From assembly GCA_963772375.1 (NCBI GenBank), contig CAVYXG010000001.1, forward strand, positions 744,001 to 808,000: a DNA stretch of 64,000 bases. The letters run 5' to 3'. This stretch comes from DATBHM01 sp963772375 (lineage in GTDB: Bacteria > Actinomycetota > UBA4738 > JACQTL01). A program made the position numbers and the translations under genes. A model generated the notes under the pieces. It was given only the letters and a program-made list of their open reading frames with translations, was not told the origin of the DNA and did not search any database. Shown here one piece after another: positions 8,677-17,804 of the stretch. Positions within the stretch are counted from its first letter, which is position 1, and each line of letters begins with the position of its first letter.

Positions 8677-9144
8677 TCAGGCTCCTTCTTCGTTCGTCTC
8701 GGCCATCTCGGCCTCTTCCGCCTCGATCGAAGCGATGATCGCCTGGATCGGGATCCGTCCCGTTGCGATGAGCTGACCGCCAGCCCGGCGCGCGGCCGAT
8801 GCGAACGGCGCGGCCCAGACGTTCTCCCAGACCACCACGCCGGCGGTGCTGCCATTCTCCATCGCCTCGGCCAGGTGCACCACGTCGTCGGCCGCGAGGA
8901 TCTCGGCGACATGGACCTCGAGCCCCCGGAGCTCGTCGAGAGCCTTGTTGTCCACCTCGTCCGCCTCCAGGTTGCCGTCCTCGTCCTTGTGGATGATCAG
9001 CAGGTCCATGAGGCGAATCGTGCCGTTCTCCACCAGCGTCGCCAGCTCGTCCGCCATCTCGCCGGTGAACGTGCTCCTGCCGGCGGGGAACTCGACGACC
9101 AGAAAGTCGACCGGGCCGAGTTCGTCGATCTCATTCGTGCTCAT
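8677..9144 (-). CDS. DUF6325 family protein
   Basis: 155 residues, beginning MSTNEIDELGPVDFLVVEFP, with TFTGEMADELATLVENGTIR and MDLLIIHKDEDGNLEADEVD. The ELGPVxYLVxEFPG start and the VVVWENVWAAPFASAARRAG segment match DUF6325, an actinobacterial family often found with stress-response small proteins. The C-terminus is acidic (EAEEAEMAETNEEGA). The ATG has AGAGGAG upstream. Molecular function unknown; it forms a two-gene unit with the small basic protein that follows. Confidence 0.82.
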   Translation of the reverse strand: MSTNEIDELGPVDFLVVEFPAGRSTFTGEMADELATLVENGTIRLMDLLIIHKDEDGNLEADEVDNKALDELRGLEVHVAEILAADDVVHLAEAMENGSTAGVVVWENVWAAPFASAARRAGGQLIATGRIPIQAIIASIEAEEAEMAETNEEGA

Positions 9145-9575
9145 GGGTCTCCTCTCGGTTGGCGGCCGCTCGCCGAGCGCCGTGTGTAACCCTGGCAGCC
9201 GGAGCGGACGAGCGCATCATGCGCATCGGGTGAACCGGTGCCGCTCATTCGTTGCGGGACTTGAGCCGTATCTTCACGCCGCCAGCGAGCGGAGATCGAA
9301 CCGACGCTCAGCGGCCGTGTTCCGGCTTGAGCGTGACTGGATGCCTGCTTGTTCAGATGTGGTCCGACTCGCTCAGGCGCCCCGGCCGTGTGCCATGGAA
9401 GTTCCTGGGTGTCGGGCGTGGGGGCCGCGGGGACCAGGGTCGTCCCGGACGCCATTGCTGCGCAGGGACCGGCAGACGCGCCAGTCGGGACAGATAGGGA
9501 GCGAAATGCCGCACAACCAGATGCGGGGTCGTCACCAAGAGCGATAGCCCTTGGCGTGGCGTGCGGGACCCATTC
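9145..9575. other. Intergenic stretch, nothing recognised
   Basis: About 430 bases between two genes on the minus strand. No tRNA, repeat or credible small gene is visible. The promoter of the DUF6325 unit must lie at its left end. Confidence 0.4.
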
Positions 9576-10388
9576 TCATCCGTTGAAGGGATCTTTCAAG
9601 AACGCTGTGAGCGACCCCTTGCGCCTGGAGGCTAGGCGCACCGCTAGGCGATGACCGAGGATCCACACAGCGATCGCAGCCGCGCATGCGACAAGCACGC
9701 CCCAGACGAACTGAGCATCGGGGATGCGCGTGACTCCGTTCCGCTGTGAGGAGAAGTACCAGAGGAGCAAGGTTGGTAGCGACAGGACGATGATGAGCAT
9801 CGGCACGAGTCCGTAGGGCACGACCGCGAGAATGAGCCAGCGGAAGATCATTCGCCGCCACGGACGCCGGTGCGCCCACCGCTCGCTCAGGGCGATTGGG
9901 TGGTAGGGAAAGTAGATTCCAATCAGGGCCGCGATTCCGAGGGCACCAAGCGGCACCACCGCGATCCAGACGATGGTGAACACTGTGGCGAGCAGCCGAT
10001 TCTCGCTGATCCCGATGGCGAGCGCGAGGAGGGAGCATAGGGGAGCGACCAGCAACCAGAGGACCAGGTTCTTTGCATACAGCAGCCTACGCAGAGCCAC
10101 TGGCTCTTCGAGGGCAGCAATACTGCGGTTGGCATCGGAGCCGAGGACATTGGTGGCCGGCACATCGGAGTACATCCAACTCGCCAGAATCATCGCGAAC
10201 GCAAGCGACCCGTGGAGTGGAAAGAGTGGATTCGGCGATGGGAGAAGAAACCACGCGCCCGTCATGAGCGCACCATTGACGGCCACGACGATCAGCGCTT
10301 CGTACGGAGGGCGAAACGACATGACGAGTTGAACCCTGACCGCCTTAGCAAGCGTATCGGGAACGGCCACGTCGAGGTGCTCGCTCAT
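9576..10388 (-). CDS. Multi-pass membrane protein, ABC-2-permease-like
   Basis: 270 residues with about six hydrophobic segments, including AVNGALMTGAWFLLP, WLLVAPLCSLLALAIGI, WIAVVPLGALGIAALIGIYF and WLILAVVPYGLVPMLIIVLS. The stretch GSDANRSIAALEEPVALRRL and the late SLTAFLKDPF are hydrophilic. The order of segments recalls ABC-2 type permeases, but no ATPase gene is adjacent and no diagnostic motif is present, so the assignment is weak. Its start is an ATG opening MSEHLDVAVPDTLAKAVRVQ. Confidence 0.6.
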   Translation of the reverse strand: MSEHLDVAVPDTLAKAVRVQLVMSFRPPYEALIVVAVNGALMTGAWFLLPSPNPLFPLHGSLAFAMILASWMYSDVPATNVLGSDANRSIAALEEPVALRRLLYAKNLVLWLLVAPLCSLLALAIGISENRLLATVFTIVWIAVVPLGALGIAALIGIYFPYHPIALSERWAHRRPWRRMIFRWLILAVVPYGLVPMLIIVLSLPTLLLWYFSSQRNGVTRIPDAQFVWGVLVACAAAIAVWILGHRLAVRLASRRKGSLTAFLKDPFNG

Positions 10389-10668
10389 GTCGTCCTATGG
10401 GGCACGGCGAGTTCACCGGGCCGACCGTCATTTCGCGTCATAGTCCGCCGAGCGACCAGTGAGGTCGCGTCTCCAGATCACACCAAACCTCATGGCGCCG
10501 TCGCTGTCATCCTCCGAATCAAGCGAATCGCATTGTCTCCGCCAACTGGCCCACCACGGATGCTTTGCATCTCGGGTTCACCCCAGATGTGTCTCGCATG
10601 GCGATCAACGCGTCGTAGTGATGCCGGTCGCGCTGGCTGTTCGCGCTGCAGGATCGCCGAGGAATAAG

Positions 10669-11082
10669 ATGCGGACGGATTCCAGCAAGCTGACCTCGGC
10701 CCGTCAGACCGACCGGAGGGGCGTGCACTTCACCGAAACGATGGACCAGATCTCGAAGGGGTTCGAGGTTCTCGGCGTTGCGGTGCTGGCGGTCGGGCTC
10801 GTTGCCGCCCTCATCGCTTCATTCTTCGAGTTCGCCCGCTCACGCAGCCTCGACGAGGGGTACCGGGTCATTCGGACCTACTTCGGCCGAAGCGTCCTGT
10901 TTTCTCTTGAGTTACTGGTAGCCGCAGACCTCATCAGAACGGTCGCAGTAGAGCCCACGCTCGAGAACGTGGCGGTGCTCGGCATCATCGTTCTCATCAG
11001 GACGTTTCTTAGTTTCTCCCTCGAGATCGAGATCGAGGGCACTTGGCCGTGGCGGCGGGGTCCGCGCGTTTCGAAAACATGA
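10669..11082 (+). CDS. DUF1622 family membrane protein
   Basis: 137 residues. FEVLGVAVLAVGLVAALIAS and a second and third hydrophobic segment (LFSLELLVAADLIRTV, VLGIIVLIRTFLSFSLEIEI) enclose the conserved RVIRTYFGRSVLFSLELLVA block that defines DUF1622. The chosen ATG has GAGGAA five bases upstream; a GTG 54 bases later with GGAGGG in front and an ATG at 10741 are real alternatives. The last residues of the core, SLEIEIEGTWPW, end most family members. Function unknown; these proteins are widespread in bacteria as single genes. Confidence 0.8.
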   Translation: MRTDSSKLTSARQTDRRGVHFTETMDQISKGFEVLGVAVLAVGLVAALIASFFEFARSRSLDEGYRVIRTYFGRSVLFSLELLVAADLIRTVAVEPTLENVAVLGIIVLIRTFLSFSLEIEIEGTWPWRRGPRVSKT

Positions 11083-11525
11083 GCCGGGGGTCTCCGACAG
11101 TTGTGACCATCGCGCCCAGCGCTCAGACTTTGCCGAGGCGGGAATGGTCGAACTCGGAATGTCCGCTAGGTCGGGGTTCGTTATCAGCCCTTCCGGTTGC
11201 GGTCAGGGAAGGCCGATCCACTCACGGGCCAGAGCGCTCAGCGGTTCCAACCCGGCCCTTCGCTGACGTGTTGTCGAGGTTTGCCCTTGGGAATCTTTGA
11301 CGGGTCAATCCATCCGCCACGACGCCTCCGACCTGCAGGTGGAGCAGATGCCGAGCTCAACGCTTGCCCACAATCGCTCCCGTAGCGTGGTAGTTGCTTT
11401 CCGAGCGAGCGGCACGACCAGCGCCACAGATTGCTCGAGCTGCCGCGAAGGCCCTTGTCTTCGTAGGCGATCTGCTCAAGCCGGCGGGAATCGGTAGCGA
11501 TCACGCTTACGCCATCAACGTCACT
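11083..11525. other. Intergenic stretch, nothing recognised
   Basis: No convincing coding region, RNA gene or long repeat. It separates the DUF1622 gene from the tail of the rearranged permease on the other strand. Confidence 0.4.
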
Positions 11526-12850
11526 TCAGCCTTTTCGGATGATGCACGCCGCGTCGAGCCTCGACCGCAGCCGCGACCACCCGAGGTCGAGGACCACGCT
11601 CCCGACGAGGATCGCAAGGAGCGTGAAGATCGACGCCGGTTCCTGCACCAACGTCGTGAACACGAACGTCAGCAGGGACCCCGTCGCCGTCACGAGGGCG
11701 AGGACCAGCATGATCACGTTCGCCCCGGTCTCATTCCGGACGCGGAGGTGGGCCAACGTGATCAGCACGAAGATCATCAGTGCCACTGCGCTGCCGATGG
11801 AGGCGATCGCGCTGAGGTCGAACCCCAGCACCAGCACGACGATCGCGGCCGACTGGATCAACAGGCCGACCGAGGCCGGACCGACCCGCCGGCCGAGGAG
11901 GGGCGGGAACTGTCGAGTCGACGCCAGCTGCTCGCAGAGTCCCGGCGTCGGGTACAGCCCCGCGTTGGTGGCTCTGCCGGCGAGGTCGCCGGTGCGGCGG
12001 TCTGGCTGTCGTTCCTCCTCGCCGGCGTGATCGCCGGGTTCCAGGGCTATCCTTCGCGAAGTTCGGGGCGCGGTACACCGCCGTCGCGAACAGCGCCGTG
12101 ACCCCCATCAGCCAGAACCCCGCCTGCCCGAGCACTCCATCGGCGGGGGGCATGCTCGAGTACGTCAACCGGGGGTTCGGCATGGGCCACGTGGCCGACG
12201 TCACGGCGTGGCTGGCGTACTCGGTGAACGCCATCATCACGGCGATGGTCGCGGTCTCGTTCGGAGGCTATGCGAGCTCGCTGTTGGCGGTCGGCCCCGA
12301 AGCGATCACCTCGTCCACGGTAAGCGTCCCGAACACGCCCAGCGAGACGGCCACGTAGATGACGGTCGCGATGCCAGGGTTCGGGATCATCACATTCACG
12401 GCGAAGGACCTGGCGAAGCCCTCGAAGCAGCTGCCGCGGGCCATGTACCTCGCCCTCTGGGTATTTCGAGGGGGCCAGCAGCGACGGGTGCATGTTCACG
12501 ATCGTCACCGCCGCGAACACCACCAGGATCCCGACCACCACGAACACGATCAGGCTCTGCAGCCGGGCGACCGCCATCGATCCGCCGATGTTCACCAGGG
12601 TCATGGCGACCACGACCGCCACCGCGAAGACCGTGGCCCACGCCGTCGAGTCGTTGGTGAACGGCTTGGCCGCGACGGCGATTCAGGAAGGCGAAGAACG
12701 TGAGCGCCACGCTCGACGCGATGTGCCGGAAGCTCTTGCGCCGAGGAGGGAGAAGATGCCGGCGCCGACCATCGACGCGACCCCGATGAACGCGGCCTGA
12801 CGGACGTTGATGTGCTTGCGTTCCGGCGCGGCGGCGTTCTCCGTTGCCAT
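11526..12850 (-). pseudogene. Amino-acid permease (APC family), scrambled by local inversions
   Basis: Reading both strands recovers nearly a whole APC permease in pieces. Minus strand: MATENAAAPERKHINVRQAA...VGAGIFSLLGA (12737-12850, N-terminus), IASSVALTFFAFL (12685-12728), WATVFAVAVVVAMTLVNIGG to SKYP (12459-12680), VIYVAVSLGVFGTLTVDEVI (12286-12375), GQAGFWLMGVTALFATA (12076-12144) and the C-terminal helices (11526 to about 11965). Plus strand: GEVAGAAVWLSFLLAGVIAG (11970-12075), EYVNRGFGMGHVADVTAWLA and SVNAIITAMVAVSFGGY (12140-12285), and GFGIITFTAKDLAKPSKQLP (12374-12457). These plus-strand pieces are conserved APC blocks in sense orientation, so they are inverted relative to the rest. 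At least one further single-base deletion is present. No functional product is possible. Confidence 0.82.
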
Positions 12851-13000
12851 GTGTGGGTTGCTCCCGACCCGGGTCGCGCGACTGTGCTCGAACCCCACAT
12901 CGGCCGCATCGCCCAAACGGCACTATGCCCGGCGGCCGGTCGGCGATTCATTCCGGCGGGTTGATGCGCGGACACGAGTTGGGTTCGCAATCTCGCCGCG

Positions 13001-13687
13001 ATGGCACCTGACCGTGGATCGTGGTGGCGCGCGTGTCGGGCGGTGCGCATCCCGACGCGCAGGACGCCGTTCGTCCTGATCACCGTCGGAGCGGCGGCCT
13101 TTCTCGTCGCAGCGCTTCTCGTCCACACCGGGGCAACCGCGCTCGACGCGCGGCTGTTCGGCTTCGTGAACGACGTCCCGTCGTGGGCCGCCTCGTTCCT
13201 CACACCGCTGTCGAAGCTGTTTCTGCCCGCCGGGCTGTTCGTCGTGATCGCCGCTGCGGCCGTGTACGTGACCATCCGGAACCGCAGCGCGCTTCCGGTG
13301 CTGGTGGGCGCCGGCGCGGGCGCCCTGGCCTACCTCCTGGCGAACCTGGCCAAGGCCGCCGCCGACCGGCCGAGGCCGTACCAGGTCGTCGCCGACGCGG
13401 TCCTGCGTCAGCCGGCCGCCCACGGGACCAGCTTCCCCTCGAGCCATACCGCCGTCGCCGTGGCGACCGTGATCGCGTTGCTGCCGTTCCTGCCGAAGGC
13501 CCTCACCGGTCCGGTCATCGCATACGCCGTTCTGGTCGGGTGGTCGCGCATCTACCTGGGCGTGCACTTCCCGCTGGACGTCATGGGCGGGGCGGGCGTC
13601 GGGATGGTGGTCGGCGGGCTGGCGCTGCTGGCGGCGCGAGGGCTCGTGCGACCCGCTCCGGCGAAAGACATAGGATCGGAACCATGA
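13001..13687 (+). CDS. PAP2-family phosphatase
   Basis: 228 residues with five to six membrane segments. All three phosphatase signatures are present: KAAADRPRP (Kx6RP, residues 118-126), PSSH (146-149) and SRIYLGVHFPLD (SRx5Hx3D, 182-193). The two histidines and two arginines form the vanadium-haloperoxidase-like active site facing outside the membrane. Likely substrates are lipid phosphates such as phosphatidate or undecaprenyl diphosphate. The stop codon overlaps the ATG of the next gene (ATGA), so the two are translationally coupled. Confidence 0.9.
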   Translation: MAPDRGSWWRACRAVRIPTRRTPFVLITVGAAAFLVAALLVHTGATALDARLFGFVNDVPSWAASFLTPLSKLFLPAGLFVVIAAAAVYVTIRNRSALPVLVGAGAGALAYLLANLAKAAADRPRPYQVVADAVLRQPAAHGTSFPSSHTAVAVATVIALLPFLPKALTGPVIAYAVLVGWSRIYLGVHFPLDVMGGAGVGMVVGGLALLAARGLVRPAPAKDIGSEP

Positions 13688-14058
13688 TCGAGCCCATCGA
13701 CGACCTGCCCGAAGGCGTGTTCGGGTTCCGGTTCTCCGGCCACGTCGGTCGGGACGAGTACCGGCAGGTCCTCCTCCCGGCGTTTCAGGAACACCTGAAG
13801 GACGGGGGGAAGATCCGGCTGGCCATCGTGATCGACGCCGACTTCGACCGCTTCGAGGCCGGGGCGATGTGGGAGGACCTCAAGTTCGGGCTCGGGTCGG
13901 GGATCGCGCACCACTCTGCATGGGAACGGATGGCGCTGGTGTCCGACGCGGACTGGGTTCGGCACGCCATCGGGCTGTTCGGGTGGCTGGTGCCGGGCGA
14001 CGTCAAGGTGTTCCCGCTGAATCAGCTCGACGACGCGAAGACCTGGCTCTCGGGCTGA
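13684..14058 (+). CDS. SpoIIAA-like (STAS-fold) protein
   Basis: 124 residues. The sequence FRFSGHVGRDEYRQVLLPAF, then KIRLAIVIDADFDRFEAGAM, ERMALVSDADWVRHAIGLFG and a closing FPLNQLDDAKTWLSG match the SpoIIAA-like family (PF11964), a STAS-related fold. The 'W-x-R-x-A-x-V-S-D-x-x-W' strand is diagnostic. The start overlaps the stop of the PAP2 gene by four bases. These proteins are not anti-anti-sigma factors in the strict sense, since the phosphorylatable serine motif is not visible; a membrane or lipid link is only inferred from the PAP2 neighbour. Confidence 0.78.
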   Translation: MIEPIDDLPEGVFGFRFSGHVGRDEYRQVLLPAFQEHLKDGGKIRLAIVIDADFDRFEAGAMWEDLKFGLGSGIAHHSAWERMALVSDADWVRHAIGLFGWLVPGDVKVFPLNQLDDAKTWLSG

Positions 14059-14072
14059 CGGTACCCGGCCGC

Positions 14073-14483
14073 TCAGCCGTCGATCGGGGGCGCCGCCCCG
14101 TACTCCTCGTCGGTGACGTGGTCGCCCCATGTCACGCCGTTCCCGTCGTCGTCGACGTGGATCAGCGCGAGGTGGGCCATGAACCTGGTGGACGACGCCC
14201 CGTGCCAGTGCTCCTCACCCGGCTCGAAGAACACGCGGTCGCTGGGCCGGATCACCTCGATCGCACCCCCGCGGGCCTGGGCCAGGCCGACCCCCTCGGT
14301 GACGTGGATCGTCTGGCCGTTGGGATGCGTGTGCCACGACGTCCGCGCGCCGGGCGTGAAGTGGACGTTGGCGGCGCTCAGCCGCGACGAGGCGGACGGG
14401 ACGGCGACCGTGTCGATGTACACGGAGCCGGTGAACGTCCCGCCCCCGACCGTCGTCTCGAGCGTGTTCCTGGTGAGCTGCAT
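14073..14483 (-). CDS. Cupin-domain protein
   Basis: 136 residues from an ATG with GGGAGGA six bases upstream. The first cupin motif is FTPGARTSWHTHPNGQTIHV and the second is RPSDRVFFEPGEEHWHGASS; the metal-binding histidines are WHTH and the later HWHG histidines. Proteins of this type (single-domain, with 'G-x-G-x-x-Q-x-R-G-G' between motifs, here GVGLAQARGG) are often annotated as AraC-binding-domain-like cupins or carboxymuconolactone-associated cupins. The reaction is unknown. Confidence 0.82.
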   Translation of the reverse strand: MQLTRNTLETTVGGGTFTGSVYIDTVAVPSASSRLSAANVHFTPGARTSWHTHPNGQTIHVTEGVGLAQARGGAIEVIRPSDRVFFEPGEEHWHGASSTRFMAHLALIHVDDDGNGVTWGDHVTDEEYGAAPPIDG

Positions 14484-14597
14484 GGTCGGTCCTCCCGGAT
14501 GGCTGGTCCTGCGAGCCATGTTCGGTCCGGGGACGAACTACCGGCAAACACGCAGGCTGCGCGCTGCGGTGCGGGCGGGCTCGATTGTGGAACCTGC

Positions 14598-15137
14598 CTA
14601 GGACTCGTCGGCGGCGGCGGCCTTCGCGTCCTTCTCGATCTCGGCGGTGTCGGCCTCGAGCTGCTTCTTCTCGACCTTCTCGGCCTTCTTCATGGCGTGC
14701 TCGATCTTGGCCTGCATGTCCGACACGCCCACCACCACGAGGCCGGCCTGGCCGGCGTCCAGGGATTCGCCCAGGTCCTTGAGGTCGCCCCGGCTCATCC
14801 CGGCGGACGCGTGCCCGGCGACGGCGCCGAGCGCGGCCCCGCCTGCGGCCGTCGCTGCCAGCAGCCCCCCGCCGATGGCCGCGAACGGGAACAGCACCAG
14901 GACCAGCCCGGTCGCGAGGCCGAGGCCGCCGCCCGCCACCCCGCCCACCCGAGTGGGGGTCTCGTGTTTCTTGACGATCTTGGTCTTGCCACCGTGCTTG
15001 CGTTCGATCACGGCGGCGTCGTACGCGTCGATGAGGTTGGCCTCCGTGTGAAGCTCCTTCACCGCCTGGTAGTCGGCCTCCGCGTCGTCGACGTCGTCGT
15101 ACACGCCCACGAAGACGAAGAACGTGTCCATCGCCAT
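14598..15137 (-). CDS. DUF1269 family protein with glycine-rich membrane hairpin
   Basis: 179 residues. TFFVFVGVYDDVDDAEADYQ, EANLIDAYDAAVIERKHGGK and KKHETPTRVGGVAGGGLGLA are highly typical of DUF1269, followed by a hydrophobic, glycine-rich hairpin, then GQAGLVVVGVSDMQAKIEHA and a charged helical C-terminus. The start ATG has GAGGAGGA six bases upstream. Family members are membrane-associated proteins often found with stress genes; molecular function unknown. Confidence 0.85.
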   Translation of the reverse strand: MAMDTFFVFVGVYDDVDDAEADYQAVKELHTEANLIDAYDAAVIERKHGGKTKIVKKHETPTRVGGVAGGGLGLATGLVLVLFPFAAIGGGLLAATAAGGAALGAVAGHASAGMSRGDLKDLGESLDAGQAGLVVVGVSDMQAKIEHAMKKAEKVEKKQLEADTAEIEKDAKAAAADES

Positions 15138-15283
15138 CAGCGTCCTCCTCTCATCCGGGGTTCCGGCGCCGCGCCGGCCCGGCCGATCGATTCGCGCGCG
15201 AGGAGCTTGCTCGCGATGAGCCGGCGAGCCATCACCCGATCGGAGCGATTCGCGCGCGGCTGTTCGCCCGGGAACGGGGCACG

Positions 15284-16441
15284 TCAGCGGCCGGCGTTCG
15301 CGGGTTCGCCGGGGAGCTCGACCGGTCTCGGGTCCGGTTCGGTCGCCACCATGGGCGCCCACCGTTCCTCGATCCGGCGGAGCTTGAACACGGCGACCGA
15401 GAGCGCCCAGGCCAGGATGAACGTCGCGACGATCGCGTACCCGAGCGTCTCGAAGTCGAGGTTGTTCAACCAGGTGAAGAACCCGCTGTCGATGTGCAGC
15501 CGGTCGCTGACGACCTGGAGGTACTCGATCGTCCCGACCACGAGGGCCACGAACACCGACAGGCCGGTCGTCGTGAGGTTGTAGTAGATCTTGCGGATCG
15601 GGCTGGTGAAGGCCCATCCGTACGCCCGTGACATGAACACGCCGTCGGTCGTGTCCATCAGGGCCATGCCGGCGGCGAACAGCACCGGCAGGCAGATGAT
15701 CCCCATGAACGGGATGTGCTCCGCGCCCGCGGCTCCGCCCTGGCGTTGGGTGGCCGCGACGGCGGTCAGGGCCAGCAGCCCGACCTCCGACGCCGTGTCG
15801 AACCCCAGCCCGAACAGCGCGCCCACCGGGTACATCCGGGAGCTCTTGCTGACGAAGTTCTTGAACCGCCGGCCGAGCAGCCGGTTCATGAACCCCCGCT
15901 GCACCAGCAGCTCCTCGAGGTGCTCCTGATCGTAGGTCCCCCGCTTCATCTGCTGCCAGACCTTCCAGATCCCCATGAACACGATCAGGTTGAAGATCCC
16001 GACGATCCACAGGAAGGTCCCCGACACGGTGGCGCCGATGAAGCCCCCGACGTCGCGAAACGAGGCGATGTGCTGCTGGACCGCCTGGGTGGCGAGCGCA
16101 AGCCCGAGCGACAGCGCGAACACGATCGTCGAGTGCCCGAGTGAGAAGAAGAACCCCACCCCGAGCGGGCGCTGACCCCGCTGCATGAGGAACCGGGTCG
16201 TGTCGTCGACGGCGGCGATGTGGTCGGCGTCGAAGGCGTGCCGGAGCCCGAACGTGTAGGCCAGGGCGCCGGCGCTCGCGTACACGGGCCCGAAGTCGTG
16301 GGCGTAGTAGAGGAAGAACCCCCAGCCGACGACGTGCAGAAACACGATGAACCCGTACATCCCACCGAGGCGTCCCCACTCGGCGGGCGTGAAGGACAGC
16401 CGGGTCCTCGGCGCACCGTGCGCCGCCGCGCTCACCGCCAC
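15284..16441 (-). CDS. High-affinity nickel/cobalt permease (NiCoT family)
   Basis: 385 residues with about eight membrane segments. The metal-selectivity motif RHAFDADH lies at residues 67-74 in the second helix, with LGHSTIVFALSLGLAL and the LGFDTASEVGLLALTAV motif later, all signatures of NiCoT (HoxN/NixA-type) permeases. Imported nickel or cobalt would feed urease, hydrogenase, superoxide dismutase or cobalamin enzymes, none of which is encoded here. The start is a GTG. A symmetrical TTGCAA-N4-TTGCAA site overlapping a promoter about 45-60 bases upstream suggests repression by a Nur-type nickel sensor. Confidence 0.92.
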   Translation of the reverse strand: MAVSAAAHGAPRTRLSFTPAEWGRLGGMYGFIVFLHVVGWGFFLYYAHDFGPVYASAGALAYTFGLRHAFDADHIAAVDDTTRFLMQRGQRPLGVGFFFSLGHSTIVFALSLGLALATQAVQQHIASFRDVGGFIGATVSGTFLWIVGIFNLIVFMGIWKVWQQMKRGTYDQEHLEELLVQRGFMNRLLGRRFKNFVSKSSRMYPVGALFGLGFDTASEVGLLALTAVAATQRQGGAAGAEHIPFMGIICLPVLFAAGMALMDTTDGVFMSRAYGWAFTSPIRKIYYNLTTTGLSVFVALVVGTIEYLQVVSDRLHIDSGFFTWLNNLDFETLGYAIVATFILAWALSVAVFKLRRIEERWAPMVATEPDPRPVELPGEPANAGR

Positions 16442-16469
16442 CGGCCCACTCCGTGCCTCATGACGTACT

Positions 16470-16500
16470 GACCCTACCGCATTCTTGCAATTCGTTGCAA
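16470..16500 (-). promoter_or_regulatory. Promoter with Nur-like operator for the nickel/cobalt permease
   Basis: Two TTGCAA hexamers (16485-16490 and 16495-16500) are separated by TTCG. On the minus strand the first can serve as a -35 box, followed after 18 bases by TAGGGT as a -10, so a bound repressor would block the promoter. Streptomyces Nur sites have the form tTGCaa-N5-ttGCAA; here the spacer is four. Position before a nickel permease supports the reading. Confidence 0.55.
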
Positions 16501-16622
16501 CAGACGCATCATGCAGTGGCTTGGAGTTGCGTCGGGAGGGTCAACCCGCGTGGAGGTCCAGGGCCTCCCGGGCGATCACGCCGACGGTCGCGACCCCGGT
16601 GTCTGAAGCCGATGGAGGCCCG

Positions 16623-16826
16623 TCAGCCGAGCCCATCGCCCAACCGGGCCCGCACTCGGCCCGCCTGGACCCTGACGTCGATGCAGATCGCACCGTCGAG
16701 CAGGTCGTGGACCTCCATCACCTCGGCATGCCACCGCTCGACGAGTGCGGCTGTGAGCGCCATTGCGGTGTCCCAAGCAGATACGCCGGGGGGAACCGGG
16801 ATCTCCACCGCTCTACCCGCCGTCAT
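16623..16826 (-). CDS. Possible small hypothetical protein
   Basis: 67 residues beginning MTAGRAVEIPVPPGVSAWDT and including HAEVMEVHDLLDGAICIDVR. Composition is plausible for a real protein (balanced charge, valine-rich strands), but no good ribosome-binding site or family is recognised. It may be a chance frame in the 540-base gap between the nickel permease and the Crp-type regulator. Confidence 0.3.
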   Translation of the reverse strand: MTAGRAVEIPVPPGVSAWDTAMALTAALVERWHAEVMEVHDLLDGAICIDVRVQAGRVRARLGDGLG

Positions 16827-17042
16827 GGAGCATCCAAGCTAGCCAGAACAATTGGTCCTGTCCGTCCAACGTTTGACACATGGCCGGGCATGACCGCGCA
16901 TTGACGCCCTCGGGCGAACCAGGGAGCATGAACGTAACCACCGGATTCTTGCCGGTGTTCAGGGCCCAGCCAGACGGGCACCCTTTCAGCCGCCTCCCTC
17001 GGCCGCGGACTCCCGTGAGCGTCCCCTGCGAAGGGAGACACC

Positions 17043-17765
17043 TTGACTGCGCCCTCCGATGCGATGGCGGGTTCCGGCAACCGCCTGCTCGATCTCATCC
17101 CCGACGACGAGCGGGCACGCATGTTGAGCTGGATGCGCCCGCAGACCCTCGAGCCCCACGACGTGCTGGTCGAGATCGGCCGTCCCGTTCGTCACGTGTA
17201 CTTCCCGCTGCGCGGGATGATCTCCCTCATGACCCCACTCGCGAACGGTCTCGAGGTGGAGACGGCCACGATCGGCAACGAGGGCATGGTCGGCGTTCCC
17301 GTCTTCCTCGGCGGGGGAACATTGGGCAACTTGCGCGCGATGGGCCAGCTCCGAGGGGAGATGCTGGTCATGGACGTCGACGCCTTCCGGGCGGAGGCGG
17401 ACACCGAAGCGAAGCTCCACAGCGTGATGCTCGCGTACACGCAAGCGCTGCTCAGCCATATCTCCCAGGGCGTCGCCTGCAACGCCGGTCACGAGATCCG
17501 CCGGCGGACCGCCCGCTGGCTCCTGCAGACACAGGACCGGGCGGGCACCGACTCATTCGGGCTGACACAGGAGTTTCTTGCCGACATGCTGGGCGTGACC
17601 CGTCCCTCGGTATCGGCCGCGGCCCACACCTTGCAGGAGGAGGGGCTCATCAGGTACCGGCGCGGCTCCATCGACGTTCTGGACCGTCAGGGCCTGGAGC
17701 ACGCATCATGCGAGTGCTATCGGGTGATCAACGAGGAGTACGAGCGGCTGCTCGGCCCCTTCTAG
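17043..17765 (+). CDS. Crp/Fnr-family transcriptional regulator
   Basis: 240 residues from a TTG with AAGGGAG at the right distance. The N-terminal cyclic-nucleotide-binding-like barrel is seen in VYFPLRGMISLMTPLANGLE and IGNEGMVGVPVFLGGGTLGN; the C-terminal winged helix carries LTQEFLADMLGVTRPSVSAA as the recognition helix. The cAMP-pocket residues R-x-A-T of classical Crp are not evident, so the effector is probably different. Cysteines HASCEC near the end are not an Fnr-type cluster motif. Its targets are unknown; it stands alone just before the IS630 element. Confidence 0.88.
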   Translation: MTAPSDAMAGSGNRLLDLIPDDERARMLSWMRPQTLEPHDVLVEIGRPVRHVYFPLRGMISLMTPLANGLEVETATIGNEGMVGVPVFLGGGTLGNLRAMGQLRGEMLVMDVDAFRAEADTEAKLHSVMLAYTQALLSHISQGVACNAGHEIRRRTARWLLQTQDRAGTDSFGLTQEFLADMLGVTRPSVSAAAHTLQEEGLIRYRRGSIDVLDRQGLEHASCECYRVINEEYERLLGPF

Positions 17766-17804
17766 CATCGAGACGAGTCCCACCCACCTCCGGATGTGAT
17801 CCCA

